DNA of 64,000 nt from Microbacteriaceae bacterium (GCA_031177985.1 JAPSJW010000002.1:370252-434251), one strand, 5' to 3'; shown: positions 8,729 to 17,847, numbered from the stretch's first letter. Made by a program: numbers and translations. The notes: generated from the sequence alone by a model not told the origin.

Positions 8729-10275
8729 AGCTGAGGCTGCTCGCGAACGCGTTCCGTCGCAGCCCCTGGCAGCTCGTCGGACTCGTGCTCGGAGTGCTCT
8801 ACGGGCTGGGGATCGCCTTCGCCCTGCTGCTCGGGCTCGTGCTGCTGCGCGCGGTCGAGCCTGAGTTCGCTCGCGCCGCCGTCGTGCCGCTGGGTGCGCT
8901 GGCGCTCCTCGGGTTCCTCGTCGTGCCCCTCGCCGCGGGCGTCGAGGACACCATGGACCCGCGTCGCTTCGCGCTCTTCGGCATCCCCAGCAACCGGCTG
9001 GTGTTGGGCCTGTCCGTCGCGGCGCTGATCAGCATCCCGTCTCTGGTGCTCCTCCTGGCCGGCGTGCTGCAGGTCGTGACGTGGAGCAGAGGGCCGCTGG
9101 CTCTGCTCGTCGCTCTGCTCGCCGCGCCGCTCATCGTGGTGACCGGGGTGATCGGTGCTCGCGTGTCGACCTCGGCTGGAGCCTTCCTCTTCGCCACGCG
9201 ACGTTCCCGCGAGGCCATCGGCTCCATCGCGGTCGTGTCGCTGCTGCTGCTCGCCGGCGCCGCCGTGGTGCTGGGGAACGTCGACTGGGGCACCGAGGGC
9301 GTCCAGGCCCTCACCCGGATCGCCGACGTCGTCGGATGGACCCCGTTCGGCGCCGCATGGTCCGCGCCAGCGGATGTCGCCGTCGGCTCCGTCGGCAGCG
9401 GCCTGCTCAAGCTGCTGATCGCCACCGTGACCGCCGGGCTGCTGCTGCTCGCCTGGCGAGCACTGGTGGTGCGGATGCTCATCACGCCGCAGCGCGAAGG
9501 TCCCGCCCGCGAGTACGAGGGGCTCGGTTGGTTCGACTCCCTGCCCGACACGAAGTGGGGAGCGGTCGCCGCGCGGGCCTTCACCTACTGGGCGCGTGAC
9601 CCGCGGTACCGCATCCAGTTCGTGACGCTGCCGTTCGTACCCGCGTTCATGATCGTGGCGCTCCTCATCGCCGGCGTCGACGCCCGCGACCTCGCCCTGC
9701 TGCCCGTGCCGATCATCGCCCTGTTCATCGGGTGGGCGATCCACAACGACGTCGCCTACGACAGCACCGCGGTCTGGATGCACGTCGCGAGCGCGGTGCG
9801 CGGAGCGTCCGACCGGTTCGGCCGGGTCGTTCCGCTGCTCTTCTTCGGAAGCCTCGTCATCGTGGCCGGCTCCGTCATCAGCGCCTACTACTACGGCGAC
9901 TGGGCCGTGCTGCCCTCCATCCTCGGCCTCGGCCTCAGCGTGCTGTGGGCGGGGCTCGGCATCTCGAGCGTGATGTCCGCGTCGTTCCCGTATCCGACGA
10001 CGAAGCCGGGCGACAGCCCGTTCTCGCACCCGCAGTCATCGGGCAATGCCGCCCCGCTCATCCAGTCGCTGTCGTTCCTCGCGAATGTCGTGCTCGCCGC
10101 ACCGGTGCTCTGGTTCGGGGGGATGGGTCTCTTCGTCGACCCGCAGTGGCACTGGGCGGCGCTGTGGACGGGGCTCGGGATCGGCGTGCTGGCGCTGTCC
10201 GGCGGAGTCGCCCTCGGCGGCCGGATCTTCGAGCGGCGGGCGCCCGAGCTCGTCGCCTTCGCACTGCGGAGTTGA
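8704..10275 (+). CDS. ABC exporter permease (large, ABC-2-like)
   Basis: A 523-aa integral membrane protein with roughly 12 hydrophobic segments, for example VGLVLGVLYGLGIAFALLLG near the N-terminus. The GTG start at 8704 overlaps the upstream ATPase gene by 25 bases, so the two are coupled and form one transporter. The C-terminal half contains the loop SASFPYPTTKPGDSPFSHPQ, common in actinobacterial permeases of this group. No substrate can be inferred. It ends 38 bases before the next start, which has its own promoter. Confidence 0.85.
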   Translation: MVEQFLRLKLRLLANAFRRSPWQLVGLVLGVLYGLGIAFALLLGLVLLRAVEPEFARAAVVPLGALALLGFLVVPLAAGVEDTMDPRRFALFGIPSNRLVLGLSVAALISIPSLVLLLAGVLQVVTWSRGPLALLVALLAAPLIVVTGVIGARVSTSAGAFLFATRRSREAIGSIAVVSLLLLAGAAVVLGNVDWGTEGVQALTRIADVVGWTPFGAAWSAPADVAVGSVGSGLLKLLIATVTAGLLLLAWRALVVRMLITPQREGPAREYEGLGWFDSLPDTKWGAVAARAFTYWARDPRYRIQFVTLPFVPAFMIVALLIAGVDARDLALLPVPIIALFIGWAIHNDVAYDSTAVWMHVASAVRGASDRFGRVVPLLFFGSLVIVAGSVISAYYYGDWAVLPSILGLGLSVLWAGLGISSVMSASFPYPTTKPGDSPFSHPQSSGNAAPLIQSLSFLANVVLAAPVLWFGGMGLFVDPQWHWAALWTGLGIGVLALSGGVALGGRIFERRAPELVAFALRS

Positions 10276-10300
10276 TCCTGCAGGCGCGTTCCGTCCCGCG

Positions 10301-10306
10301 TACCCT
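10301..10306 (+). promoter_or_regulatory. Leaderless promoter -10 element for the DUF3039 gene
   Basis: TACCCT ends 7 bases before the ATG at 10314, which places the transcription start at or next to the start codon. No Shine-Dalgarno sequence is present. The same geometry recurs before several other genes in the window. Confidence 0.5.
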
Positions 10307-10313
10307 GGTGCGC

Positions 10314-10574
10314 ATGGCGGACACGGACCACACCGGCGGCGGCACTTCGACCCTCGACCGGGAACTCGAGGAGCTGCTCACCCGCGAGGTCGTCGAAGAG
10401 GGCGACCACGAGAGGTTCTCCCACTACGCGCCCAAGAACAAGATCATGGAGTCGGCCGTCACCGGCAAGCCTGTGCGGGCGCTCTGCGGCAAGCTCTGGG
10501 TGCCCTCGCGCGACCCCGAGAAGTTCCCGGTGTGCCCGACCTGCAAGGAGATCTACGAGAAGCTGAAGCCGTAG
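10314..10574 (+). CDS. DUF3039 domain-containing protein
   Basis: An 86-aa cytosolic protein of the actinobacterial DUF3039 family, function unknown. It has an acidic N-terminus and a C-terminal part with a CGKLW...CPTCKEIYEKL arrangement; the Cys residues (one near 57, a CPTC pair near 75) could bind zinc. The ATG at 10314 is chosen because a -10 element lies directly upstream; the frame is open further upstream but overlaps the permease gene. It converges with pncB. Confidence 0.85.
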   Translation: MADTDHTGGGTSTLDRELEELLTREVVEEGDHERFSHYAPKNKIMESAVTGKPVRALCGKLWVPSRDPEKFPVCPTCKEIYEKLKP

Positions 10575-10597
10575 GGCTTGCTCTCGAGCGGGGATCC

Positions 10598-11884
10598 CTA
10601 CCGGTACACGGTCGGGATCGCCGCGTCGCCCCGGCCGAGGCGCAGCGCGTCCGCGGGGAGCTCGGCGATCGCCGCGGCCCTGTGCTCCCGCGCGGCCGTG
10701 ACTCCCTGCGGTCCGATCCAGCGCTCGTCGACGACCCCGTCGGTGATGAGCGGCACCTGCAGCGGGCGCCCGTCATCCGTCTCGACCGGGGCGAGGTCGA
10801 GCACCTCGGCGGTCGCGACGCCGTTCGAGAGGGTGCGGTAGGCGTGCTTGCGCCCGCCGACGGTCGACTTCGAGGCCGACTTCTTGGCGACGTCGATGAA
10901 GCGGCCCTCGTCGTCCTCGTGGGCGACGAGCTTGAACACCATGCCGGAGGCCGGATGCCCTGACCCCGTCACGACGGACGTGCCGACACCGTACGAGTCG
11001 ACGGGCGCGGCGCGCAGGGCCGCGATCGTGAACTCGTCGAGGTCGTTGGTGACGGTGATGCGGGTGCCGGTGGCCCCGAGCGAATCCAATTGGGCACGGA
11101 CGCCGGCGACGACGGTCGGCAGGTCGCCCGAGTCGATGCGCACGGCCCCGAGCGAGGTGCCCGCCACCCGCATCGCCGTCTCGACCCCCGTCGGGATGTC
11201 GTAGGTGTCGACGAGCAGGGTCGTGCCGCTGCCGAGGGCGGCGACCTGCGCCTCGAAGGCCTCCTCCTCGCTGTCGTGCAGCAGCGTGAACGAGTGGGCC
11301 GCGGTGCCCATCGTCGGGATGCCCCAGGTGCGGCCCGCCTCGAGGTTGGACGTCGCAGCGAACCCCGCGATGAAGGCGGCGCGCGCGGCCGCCACGGCGG
11401 AGTGCTCGCTCGCGCGGCGGGAGCCCATCTCGGCGAGCGGGCGGTCACCGGCAGCCGAGACCATCCGGGCGGCGGCCGACGCCACCGCGGAGTCGTAGTT
11501 GAGGACGCTCAGCACGAGCGTCTCGAGGATGACGGCGTCGGCGAACCCGCCCTCGAGCGTCAGCACGGGGGAGTTGGGGAAGAACGCCTCGCCCTCCCGG
11601 TAGCCGACGATGTCGCCGCGGAACCGGTAGTCGCGAAGCCAGTCGAGGGTGTCTGCCGAGAGGGTCGTGGTCTCCCTCAGGAAGCGGAGTTCCGCATCCG
11701 TGAACCGGAACTCGGTGATCGCCTGCAGCAGTCGTCCGGTGCCGGCGAGGACGCCGTAGCGCCGCCCCTCGGGAAGGCGGCGCGTGAAGACCTCGAACAC
11801 GCATCGTCGCGATGCCCGTCCGCTGCGGAGCGCCGCGTCGATCATCGTGAGCTCGTACCGGTCGGTCAGCAGCGCTGTGGTCAC
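10598..11884 (-). CDS. pncB: Nicotinate phosphoribosyltransferase
   Basis: A 428-aa enzyme of the Preiss-Handler NAD salvage route, making nicotinate mononucleotide from nicotinate and PRPP with ATP hydrolysis. Hallmarks: [14 protein letters not shown] at the N-terminus, the GSRRASE motif, GTAAHSF with the His expected to be phosphorylated, VDTYD and RIDSGDL. Length fits the family. It is transcribed divergently from murI across about 50 bases. Stand-alone gene with a downstream convergent DUF3039 gene. Confidence 0.95.
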   Translation of the reverse strand: MTTALLTDRYELTMIDAALRSGRASRRCVFEVFTRRLPEGRRYGVLAGTGRLLQAITEFRFTDAELRFLRETTTLSADTLDWLRDYRFRGDIVGYREGEAFFPNSPVLTLEGGFADAVILETLVLSVLNYDSAVASAAARMVSAAGDRPLAEMGSRRASEHSAVAAARAAFIAGFAATSNLEAGRTWGIPTMGTAAHSFTLLHDSEEEAFEAQVAALGSGTTLLVDTYDIPTGVETAMRVAGTSLGAVRIDSGDLPTVVAGVRAQLDSLGATGTRITVTNDLDEFTIAALRAAPVDSYGVGTSVVTGSGHPASGMVFKLVAHEDDEGRFIDVAKKSASKSTVGGRKHAYRTLSNGVATAEVLDLAPVETDDGRPLQVPLITDGVVDERWIGPQGVTAAREHRAAAIAELPADALRLGRGDAAIPTVYR

Positions 11885-11920
11885 TCTTCGAGACTAGCCA
11901 GCGCGGCGCCGTGCCCGCCC

Positions 11921-11926
11921 TAGGAT
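11921..11926 (+). promoter_or_regulatory. -10 element for murI-rph
   Basis: TAGGAT ends 8 bases before the ATG at 11935, consistent with a leaderless or near-leaderless murI transcript. It lies in the short divergent region shared with pncB. Confidence 0.45.
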
Positions 11927-11934
11927 GGATAGCC

Positions 11935-12771
11935 ATGACTGACGCGCCGATCGGGATCTTCGACAGCGGTGTCGGAGGTCTCACGGTGGCTCGGGCGATC
12001 ATCGACCAGCTGCCGCACGAGTCGGTGCTCTACGTCGGGGACACCGCGCACTCGCCGTACGGGCCGAAGCCGATCGCGGAGGTGCGCGGCTACGCCCTCG
12101 AGGTGATGGACGACCTCGTCGCGAAGGGCGTGAAGCTGCTCGTGATCGCCTGCAACACGGCGAGCTCCGCCGTGCTGCGGGATGCCCGAGAGCGCTACAC
12201 CGACGGTCACGGCATCCCGGTGGTCGAGGTCATCCAGCCCGCGGTGCGCGCCGCAGTGCGGCAGACCCGCAACGGACGGGTCGGAGTCATCGGCACCGTC
12301 GGCACGGTGAAGTCGAAGGCCTACGAGGACGCTTTCGCCGCGGCGAGCCACCTCGAGATCACCGCCCGGGCGTGCCCGCGCTTCGTCGAGTTCGTGGAAG
12401 CGGGGGTCACAAGCGGCCCCGAGCTCTTCTCCGTCGCCGAGGAGTACCTCGCGCCCCTCAAGGCCGTGGGAGTGGACACGCTCGTGCTCGGCTGCACGCA
12501 CTACCCGCTGCTGGCGGGCGCGATCCAGTACGTGATGGGCCCGGAGGTGACGCTCGTCTCGAGCGCCGAGGAGACCGCCTTCGACGTGTACCGCACGCTC
12601 GTGGCGCACGACCTCGAGCGCACCGATCCGGCACCCGCCCGCTACGAGTTCGAGGCGACCGGCGACAGCAAGGACGAGTTCCTGCGCCTCGCACACCGCT
12701 TCCTGGGCCCCGAGGTCACCTCGGTCGAGCTCATCCAGACCGGAACGATCGACGTGAGGAGCATCCGATGA
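11935..12771 (+). CDS. murI: Glutamate racemase
   Basis: Makes D-glutamate for peptidoglycan. The 278-aa protein starts [19 protein letters not shown] and has the two catalytic cysteines in [10 protein letters not shown] (~residue 73) and GCTHYPLL (~residue 186), with [10 protein letters not shown] between. The ATG at 11935 follows a leaderless-type promoter. Its stop overlaps the start of rph (ATGA), a gene pair common in actinobacteria. Confidence 0.96.
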   Translation: MTDAPIGIFDSGVGGLTVARAIIDQLPHESVLYVGDTAHSPYGPKPIAEVRGYALEVMDDLVAKGVKLLVIACNTASSAVLRDARERYTDGHGIPVVEVIQPAVRAAVRQTRNGRVGVIGTVGTVKSKAYEDAFAAASHLEITARACPRFVEFVEAGVTSGPELFSVAEEYLAPLKAVGVDTLVLGCTHYPLLAGAIQYVMGPEVTLVSSAEETAFDVYRTLVAHDLERTDPAPARYEFEATGDSKDEFLRLAHRFLGPEVTSVELIQTGTIDVRSIR

Positions 12772-13493
12772 CCAGGAGCGACGGCAGGGCAGCGGATGGG
12801 CTGCGTGAGATCACGATCGAGCGCGGCTGGAGCGAGCAGGCCGAGGGCAGCGCGCTGATCTCGTTCGGCCGCACGAAGGTGCTCTGCACCGCGAGCTTCA
12901 CCAACGGCGTTCCTCGCTGGCTGACCGGCAAGGGCAAGGGCTGGGTCACCGCCGAGTACGGCATGCTGCCCCGCAGCACCAACGACCGGATGGACCGCGA
13001 GTCGGTCAAGGGCAAGGTCGGCGGCCGCACCCACGAGATCTCGCGGCTGATCGGCCGCAGCCTGCGCGCCGTCGTCGACACGAAGGCGCTCGGCGAGAAC
13101 ACCCTCGTGATCGACTGCGACGTGCTGCAGGCCGACGGCGGCACCCGCACGGCCGCGATCACGGGTGCCTACGTCGCGATGGCCGACGCGATCGAGTGGG
13201 CGCGCGGCCAGAAGTTCATCGGCCAGAAGTCGACCCCGTTGATCGACTCGGTGAGCGCCGTGAGCGTCGGCATCGTCGATGGTGAGCCGCTGCTCGACCT
13301 CGCCTACGTCGAGGATGTGCGCGCCGAGACCGACATGAACGTCGTCGTCACCGGCAGGGGGCTCTTCGTCGAGGTGCAGGGCACCGCGGAGGGCGCGCCA
13401 TTCGACCGCCGCGAGCTCGACTCCCTGCTCGATCTGGCCCTCGTGGGCACCGAGCGCCTGGCCGCGCTGCAGCGCGAGGCACTCGGACTCTGA
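12768..13493 (+). CDS. rph: Ribonuclease PH
   Basis: Phosphorolytic 3'-5' exoribonuclease that trims tRNA 3' ends. The 241-aa sequence has [17 protein letters not shown], the phosphate-binding [17 protein letters not shown] region and the [19 protein letters not shown] active-site stretch, all in family order. The ATG overlaps the murI stop by four bases. The usual next gene, rdgB, is displaced by about 2.2 kb carrying three unrelated genes. Confidence 0.96.
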   Translation: MTRSDGRAADGLREITIERGWSEQAEGSALISFGRTKVLCTASFTNGVPRWLTGKGKGWVTAEYGMLPRSTNDRMDRESVKGKVGGRTHEISRLIGRSLRAVVDTKALGENTLVIDCDVLQADGGTRTAAITGAYVAMADAIEWARGQKFIGQKSTPLIDSVSAVSVGIVDGEPLLDLAYVEDVRAETDMNVVVTGRGLFVEVQGTAEGAPFDRRELDSLLDLALVGTERLAALQREALGL

Positions 13494-13505
13494 TCCGAGG
13501 CTGAC

Positions 13506-14012
13506 ATGAGCGCGGCGCTCGTCGAAGCACGGTCGCTGGTCGCGGACGCGACGCGACGGCTGACGGATGCCGGAGCCCGCGACGAGGCGCTCGCCCGCTT
13601 CGTGCCTGCACGCCGGGTGCTGCTGATCCAGCGCGCTCCGACGATGGAGCCGCTGGGGCGGGTGTGGCGGCTCGGGGTGCTGCTGCTCGGCACCGACGGC
13701 ACGCTCTATGCGGTCGGGCGCGGCACCAGGGCGGTGCCTCCGACGCATCCGAACTTCCAGTCGATCTCGGCGGAGGAGCGGCGCGGCTACCGCGCGGCGG
13801 CAGTCAGGGCGCGCTACTCCGAGGGGGAGACGGTCAACTTCGACGCTCGGCCGCTGCCGCTGGACGGGGAGGGCGTCGAGAACCCGCTGGTGCTGACGGA
13901 TGCCGGGCTCTTCGTGCGCTGGACGCACACGACATCCGTCTCCCCGGTTCCGTTCGCCAGCTATGTCGAGGAGCGGGTGCGGCTGCTGCTCGAGCCGCCG
14001 CAGGGCGCCTAG
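13506..14012 (+). CDS. Hypothetical protein (rph-associated)
   Basis: A 168-aa protein of unknown function that starts 12 bases after rph and is probably cotranscribed. No signal peptide or membrane segment is evident. The first ~45 residues are helical and the middle is beta-rich (WRLGVLLLGTDGTLYAVGRGTR), followed by HPNFQSISAEERRGYRAAA. It converges on the next gene with a 4-base overlap of stops. No family recognised. Confidence 0.7.
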   Translation: MSAALVEARSLVADATRRLTDAGARDEALARFVPARRVLLIQRAPTMEPLGRVWRLGVLLLGTDGTLYAVGRGTRAVPPTHPNFQSISAEERRGYRAAAVRARYSEGETVNFDARPLPLDGEGVENPLVLTDAGLFVRWTHTTSVSPVPFASYVEERVRLLLEPPQGA

Positions 14013-14623
14013 CCCGACGCGGCGTCCATCGGCGGCATCTCCTCTGTGAGCTGCTTCGCCCGATTCGGGTGCCGGAGCCCGGCGAGCAGCAGCTGGCCGA
14101 GCGCGGTGCGGCGACCGTCGCCGTGCAGCTTGCCGGGCCATCCGTTCGCCTGGTGGAACGCGTCGGCGGTGTAGAGCAGGGTCGAGGCGACGAACCTCCT
14201 GCGCCACTGCGGTGCGACGAAGACCTGATGCACGAGACCGTCGCGCGGGTACCATCGGACGGCTCCGGCCTGGTCTCCGTTGGGCACGCCCGCGGTGGCG
14301 AAGGTGTACCGGTCGATGATCGTCCCCGCCGGGAAGGTCTCGGTGCCGAAGGCCACGAGGTGGGTCGCGGGCGGCTCGGACTGCGGCTCGTCGACGTGCA
14401 CGAACCACAGCGGAGGCGCAGCGGGCAGCAGTCGCGGCCCGATGTCGACCCGCACGAGGCCCTTGGCGGCGTCGCCCGTCGCCCAGGAGAACTCGCCCTC
14501 GGGGAAGTCGCCCTCCAGCACCGTGCCGTCCGGCTGCGTGTCGTCGCCGTACGCCCGCACGTTCCACAGCCCGGAGGCGAGTCGGCCGGATCGGATGTAG
14601 ACGCCGTTGCGTGCCGTGCGCAT
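14009..14623 (-). CDS. Hypothetical protein with a GNAT-like C-terminal motif
   Basis: A 204-aa protein. The N-terminal half is beta-rich without a recognised domain (NGVYIRSGRLASGLWNVRAY). The C-terminal third, VFVAPQWRRRFVASTLLYTA followed by HQANGWPGKLHGDGRRT, resembles the acetyl-CoA-binding and tail motifs of GNAT acetyltransferases. The start at 14623 is the ATG nearest the intergenic region; the frame is open upstream but would overlap the divergent surface-protein gene. Function remains a guess. Confidence 0.65.
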   Translation of the reverse strand: MRTARNGVYIRSGRLASGLWNVRAYGDDTQPDGTVLEGDFPEGEFSWATGDAAKGLVRVDIGPRLLPAAPPLWFVHVDEPQSEPPATHLVAFGTETFPAGTIIDRYTFATAGVPNGDQAGAVRWYPRDGLVHQVFVAPQWRRRFVASTLLYTADAFHQANGWPGKLHGDGRRTALGQLLLAGLRHPNRAKQLTEEMPPMDAASG

Positions 14624-14723
14624 CCGCCGTCCTTTCGCCCCTTCTTCTGGGGCTTCTTTCGCGGTTTCTCTCGTCCCGGCGCCCGGCACCGGGATACTGT
14701 TCGGTGGACCCCTGAGGAGAGCT

Positions 14724-15677
14724 GTGAAGAAGAGTATGGCAATCGCCGGAGCGGGAACGCTCGGGCTCGTCGCCGCAGGTGCCGGCGCGGCCACCCCTGC
14801 TGTTGCGGCCGATGTGACGACACCGTGCGCGACCTTCGGGGACCATGTCTTCGCGGCGCCCGGTGAGACCCCCGACAACTGGTTCGCCGAGTGCGTGCCC
14901 CAGTACGGGATCGGCAAGGCGGAGTTCACGATCAGCTCCGACATCGACTTCCCCGGCGGGTTCGCTCCGCTCGACGATCCCTCCGTGACGATCACCACCG
15001 AGTATGGAGACGAGGCTGCGGCCTACTTCGGCAACGACGACGACACCGCTCCCTTCTTCGATCTGAGCTTCAACCCCGACGGGTCGACTCCCGCGTCGCA
15101 GCGCTACGACGCGAACATCGCTGCTCCCGTCACGGGGGTGGCGTCTGCGGGCGGCTGGTCGGACCTGCCTGAGGAGATCCAGCTCGCCTGTGAGGGCTCC
15201 GTTCCTTTCGCCCAGGCGCATGTGGCCACCTTCGGCTCCGCGGGGGCGACCTTCAGCCAGGTCGTCGACGGCGAGGAGTGGGTGTACGACGTGCGGGTCA
15301 CCCCCGATCCGGTCTACTTCCTGCTCACGCTCGACGCCGAGAACGGCGGCACGTATGCGGACATCTGCATCACCGACGGCGAGCGCACGTTCGTCGGCCA
15401 GGGTGAGGGCGGCGAATTCGAGGCGCGCGAGGTTCCCCCGTTCGTGCCGGACCCGAGCGGTCCGTGGGCCGAGTACATCGGGGACTTCCCCCGCGTCACC
15501 GTCACCCCTGAGCCGACGACGCCGCCCGCACCGGTTCCGATGCCGGAGGAGCCCGAGGCTCCCGAGCTCGCCGCGACGGGTCTCGAGGTCGCGCCTCTCG
15601 TCGGCAGCGGCATCAGCCTGCTCGGCCTGGGTCTGCTCGCGCTGACGGGGCGCCGCCGGAAGACCGCGGACTCGTAG
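14724..15677 (+). CDS. Secreted surface protein with C-terminal LAATG sortase signal
   Basis: A 317-aa exported protein of unknown function. The GTG at 14724 gives a KKSMAIAGAGTLGLVAAGAG signal peptide with likely cleavage after AVAA, and a GAGGAG site lies 4 bases upstream; ATG at 14736 is a weaker alternative. The mature part is acidic and contains Cys near residues 33 and 52. The C-terminus has a Pro/Glu-rich stalk, then LAATG, a hydrophobic helix and RRRK, a class E sortase substrate layout. The stop shares a base with the rdgB start, so the two are transcribed together. Confidence 0.82.
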   Translation: MKKSMAIAGAGTLGLVAAGAGAATPAVAADVTTPCATFGDHVFAAPGETPDNWFAECVPQYGIGKAEFTISSDIDFPGGFAPLDDPSVTITTEYGDEAAAYFGNDDDTAPFFDLSFNPDGSTPASQRYDANIAAPVTGVASAGGWSDLPEEIQLACEGSVPFAQAHVATFGSAGATFSQVVDGEEWVYDVRVTPDPVYFLLTLDAENGGTYADICITDGERTFVGQGEGGEFEAREVPPFVPDPSGPWAEYIGDFPRVTVTPEPTTPPAPVPMPEEPEAPELAATGLEVAPLVGSGISLLGLGLLALTGRRRKTADS

Positions 15678-16258
15678 TGGCGACCCTCGTCCTCGCGACG
15701 CACAACGCGCACAAGGTCGAGGAGCTGCGGCGCATCCTCGCCGACGGTCTCGAGGGGATCGATCTCGTCGCCTACGACGGGCCCGACCCCGTCGAGGACG
15801 GCGACAGCTTCGAGGCGAACGCGCTCATCAAGGCGAGGGCAGCTGCTGCTCACACGGGCCTGCCCGCGATCGCCGACGATTCGGGGATCGCGGTCGACGC
15901 CCTCGAAGGCGCGCCCGGCATCCACTCGGCCCGCTATGCCAAGACACGGGTCGACGCGGACAACGTGGCGCTGCTCCTGCGGAACCTGGAGGGAGTCGCC
16001 GACCGCCGGGCGAGCTTCATCTGCGTGGCCGCCTTCGTGCACGGCGACTACGAGCACGTCGTCCGCGGCGAGTGGCCGGGCGAGGTGCTGAACGAGCGGC
16101 GCGGCGAGCACGGTTTCGGGTACGACCCGATCTTCCGACCGGAGGGGCTGGACGTGAGCTCGGCCGAGCTGGCGCCCGAGGAGAAGGACCGGCTGTCGCA
16201 TCGGTCGCGGGCCTTCCGGGCGATCCTCCCGATCGTGCGCGAGAAGCTGCTGGGCTGA
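15677..16258 (+). CDS. rdgB: Non-canonical purine NTP pyrophosphatase (RdgB/HAM1 family)
   Basis: House-cleaning enzyme that hydrolyses ITP, dITP and XTP to monophosphates. The 193-aa sequence begins VLATHNAHKVEELRRIL and carries SFEANALIKARAAA, ADDSGIAVDAL, the GEHGFGYDPIF substrate loop and LSHRSRAF near the end, a complete family set. The GTG at 15677 overlaps the TAG of the upstream surface protein gene. Confidence 0.95.
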   Translation: MATLVLATHNAHKVEELRRILADGLEGIDLVAYDGPDPVEDGDSFEANALIKARAAAAHTGLPAIADDSGIAVDALEGAPGIHSARYAKTRVDADNVALLLRNLEGVADRRASFICVAAFVHGDYEHVVRGEWPGEVLNERRGEHGFGYDPIFRPEGLDVSSAELAPEEKDRLSHRSRAFRAILPIVREKLLG

Positions 16259-16265
16259 CGCCACT

Positions 16266-16319
16266 GGGCTCGCTACGGGCCGACGGTACTGGGCCGACGA
16301 TACTGGGCTCGTCTACCCT
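16266..16319 (+). repeat. Degenerate ~14-bp tandem repeats in the CDF transporter promoter
   Basis: Two near-identical units, GGGCCGACGGTACT (16277-16290) and GGGCCGACGATACT (16291-16304), are flanked by partial copies starting at 16266 and 16305. The last partial copy runs into TACCCT (16314-16319), which sits 6 bases before the GTG of the CDF gene and is the probable -10. Confidence 0.6.
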
Positions 16320-16325
16320 GAAGGG

Positions 16326-17231
16326 GTGGGTCACGATCACGGTTCCGACGGGTCGCGCAAGCGGCTGGTCGGTGCGCTCGCGATCACCGCATCCGTCTTC
16401 CTCGTGCAGGCCGTCGGGGGTGTGCTGACCGGATCCCTCGCGCTGCTCGCGGATGCCGGGCACATGCTCTCCGACGTCTTCGCTCTCGGCATCGCTCTGG
16501 TCGCGACCTCCGTCGCGGCACGGCCCGCCACCGACCGACAGACCTTCGGCTATCGCAGGGCGGAGGTGTTCGGCGCTCTCGCGAACGGCCTGCTGCTCGC
16601 GGGCGTCGCGGTGTACATCGCGGTCGAGGGGATCTCTCGGCTCATCGACCAGGAGGGCGCCGAGGTCGCGTCGCTTCCGATGGCGGTCGTCGCGCTCATC
16701 GGTCTCCTCGCGAACGCCGTCTCCCTCGCGCTGCTGCGGCCGGCCGCCCGTGAGTCGATCAACGTGCGCGGCGCCTACCTCGAAGTGCTCGGCGACCTCC
16801 TCGGGTCGGTCGCCGCGCTCGTGGCAGCCTTCGTCATCCTGATGACCGGCTTCCTGCCGGCGGATGCGATCGCCTCCCTCGTGATCGCAGCGCTCATCGT
16901 GCCGCGCGCCGTCACGCTGCTGCGCGACGTCTTCCGGGTGCTCAGCGAGTCGACGCCGCCCGGGATGAGCGTCGCCGAGATCCGCCGTCACCTGCTCGAG
17001 ACGCGCGGCGTCGTCGACGTGCATGACGTGCACGTCTGGGCCATCACGTCGGGAGCTCCCGTGTTCTCGGCGCACGTCGTCGTCGAGCAGGGGCTGTTCG
17101 AGAGCGGCGGCTCCGGGCGCCTGCTCGACCAGCTGAGCGGATGCCTCAGCCGGCACTTCGACGTCGAGCACTCGACCTTCCAGCTGGAGCCGGCGGAGCA
17201 CGCCGCGCACGAGGAGCAGCACCATCGCTAG
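16326..17231 (+). CDS. Cation diffusion facilitator family metal exporter
   Basis: A 301-aa exporter of Zn, Mn, Fe or a related divalent metal, driven by proton exchange. It has an N-terminal His segment (GHDHG), six hydrophobic segments, the metal site ADAGHMLSD (~residue 42-50) and the partner YLEVLGDLLGS (~residue 153), plus a C-terminal cytoplasmic domain ending HEEQHHR. In many Zn exporters the second site reads HxxxD; here the first position is Glu. GTG start with a leaderless-type -10. The next gene, an MntR-like regulator, overlaps its end. Confidence 0.9.
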   Translation: MGHDHGSDGSRKRLVGALAITASVFLVQAVGGVLTGSLALLADAGHMLSDVFALGIALVATSVAARPATDRQTFGYRRAEVFGALANGLLLAGVAVYIAVEGISRLIDQEGAEVASLPMAVVALIGLLANAVSLALLRPAARESINVRGAYLEVLGDLLGSVAALVAAFVILMTGFLPADAIASLVIAALIVPRAVTLLRDVFRVLSESTPPGMSVAEIRRHLLETRGVVDVHDVHVWAITSGAPVFSAHVVVEQGLFESGGSGRLLDQLSGCLSRHFDVEHSTFQLEPAEHAAHEEQHHR

Positions 17232-17826
17232 TTCGGCCTCGAGTGTCGTCGAGGACTACCTGAAGGTCATCTACGGCCACACCGAGTGGCAGCACGCGCC
17301 GATCACGTCGTCGCAGCTGGCCGCGCGTCTGGGGCTCGCGCCGTCCTCGGTCACCGAGATGGTGAAGAAGCTCACCGCACAGGGACTCGTGGAGCACGCT
17401 CCGTACGGAGCGATCACGCTCACCGCTTCCGGCAGGAGTCAGGCGCTGCGGATGGTGCGCCGGCACCGTCTCGTCGAGACCTGGCTCGTGCGGCAGTTCG
17501 GCTACACCTGGGACGAGGTGCACGACGAGGCCGAGGTGCTCGAGCACGTCCTGAGCGACCGGCTGCTCGACGCGATCGACGAGCAGCTCGGCCATCCCAC
17601 TCGCGACCCGCACGGCGACCCGATCCCGGCGGCCGACGGCACGGTCGCGACGCCGGATGCCGTTCTGCTCAAGGAGATCGGCCGCGGCCGGGTCGCCCGC
17701 ATCTCCGATCGGGACCCGTCGCTGCTGCGCGCCCTGGCCGAGCTGGGCATCGACCTCGACTGCGACGTCGAGGGCGCCGAGCTGCCGCCGGAAGCGGGCG
17801 AGTCGATCTGGATCGTCCGACCCTGA
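17224..17826 (+). CDS. mntR: DtxR/MntR-family metal-dependent transcriptional regulator with apparent ATC start
   Basis: A ~200-aa manganese-type repressor. The winged helix (VVEDYLKVIYGHTEWQ, then ITSSQLAARLGLAPSSVTEM) begins upstream of the first in-frame ATG at 17359, so the true start must lie earlier. No in-frame ATG, GTG or TTG precedes it near the gene; ATC at 17224 lies 7 bases after GAGGAG (17211-17216) and overlaps the CDF stop. CTG at 17260 is the alternative. The metal site reads HDEAEVLEHVLS: Glu replaces the Cys of DtxR/IdeR, as in manganese-sensing MntR. A palindrome and mntH follow. Confidence 0.85.
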   Translation: MASSASSVVEDYLKVIYGHTEWQHAPITSSQLAARLGLAPSSVTEMVKKLTAQGLVEHAPYGAITLTASGRSQALRMVRRHRLVETWLVRQFGYTWDEVHDEAEVLEHVLSDRLLDAIDEQLGHPTRDPHGDPIPAADGTVATPDAVLLKEIGRGRVARISDRDPSLLRALAELGIDLDCDVEGAELPPEAGESIWIVRP

Positions 17827-17847
17827 CGCGCTCGCCGCATCCGTGCT

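Noticed and set aside
12642-15221. An 859-codon minus-strand open frame
   Set aside because: It is antisense to murI, rph and the following genes and has low-complexity Arg/Ala-rich translation with no domain.
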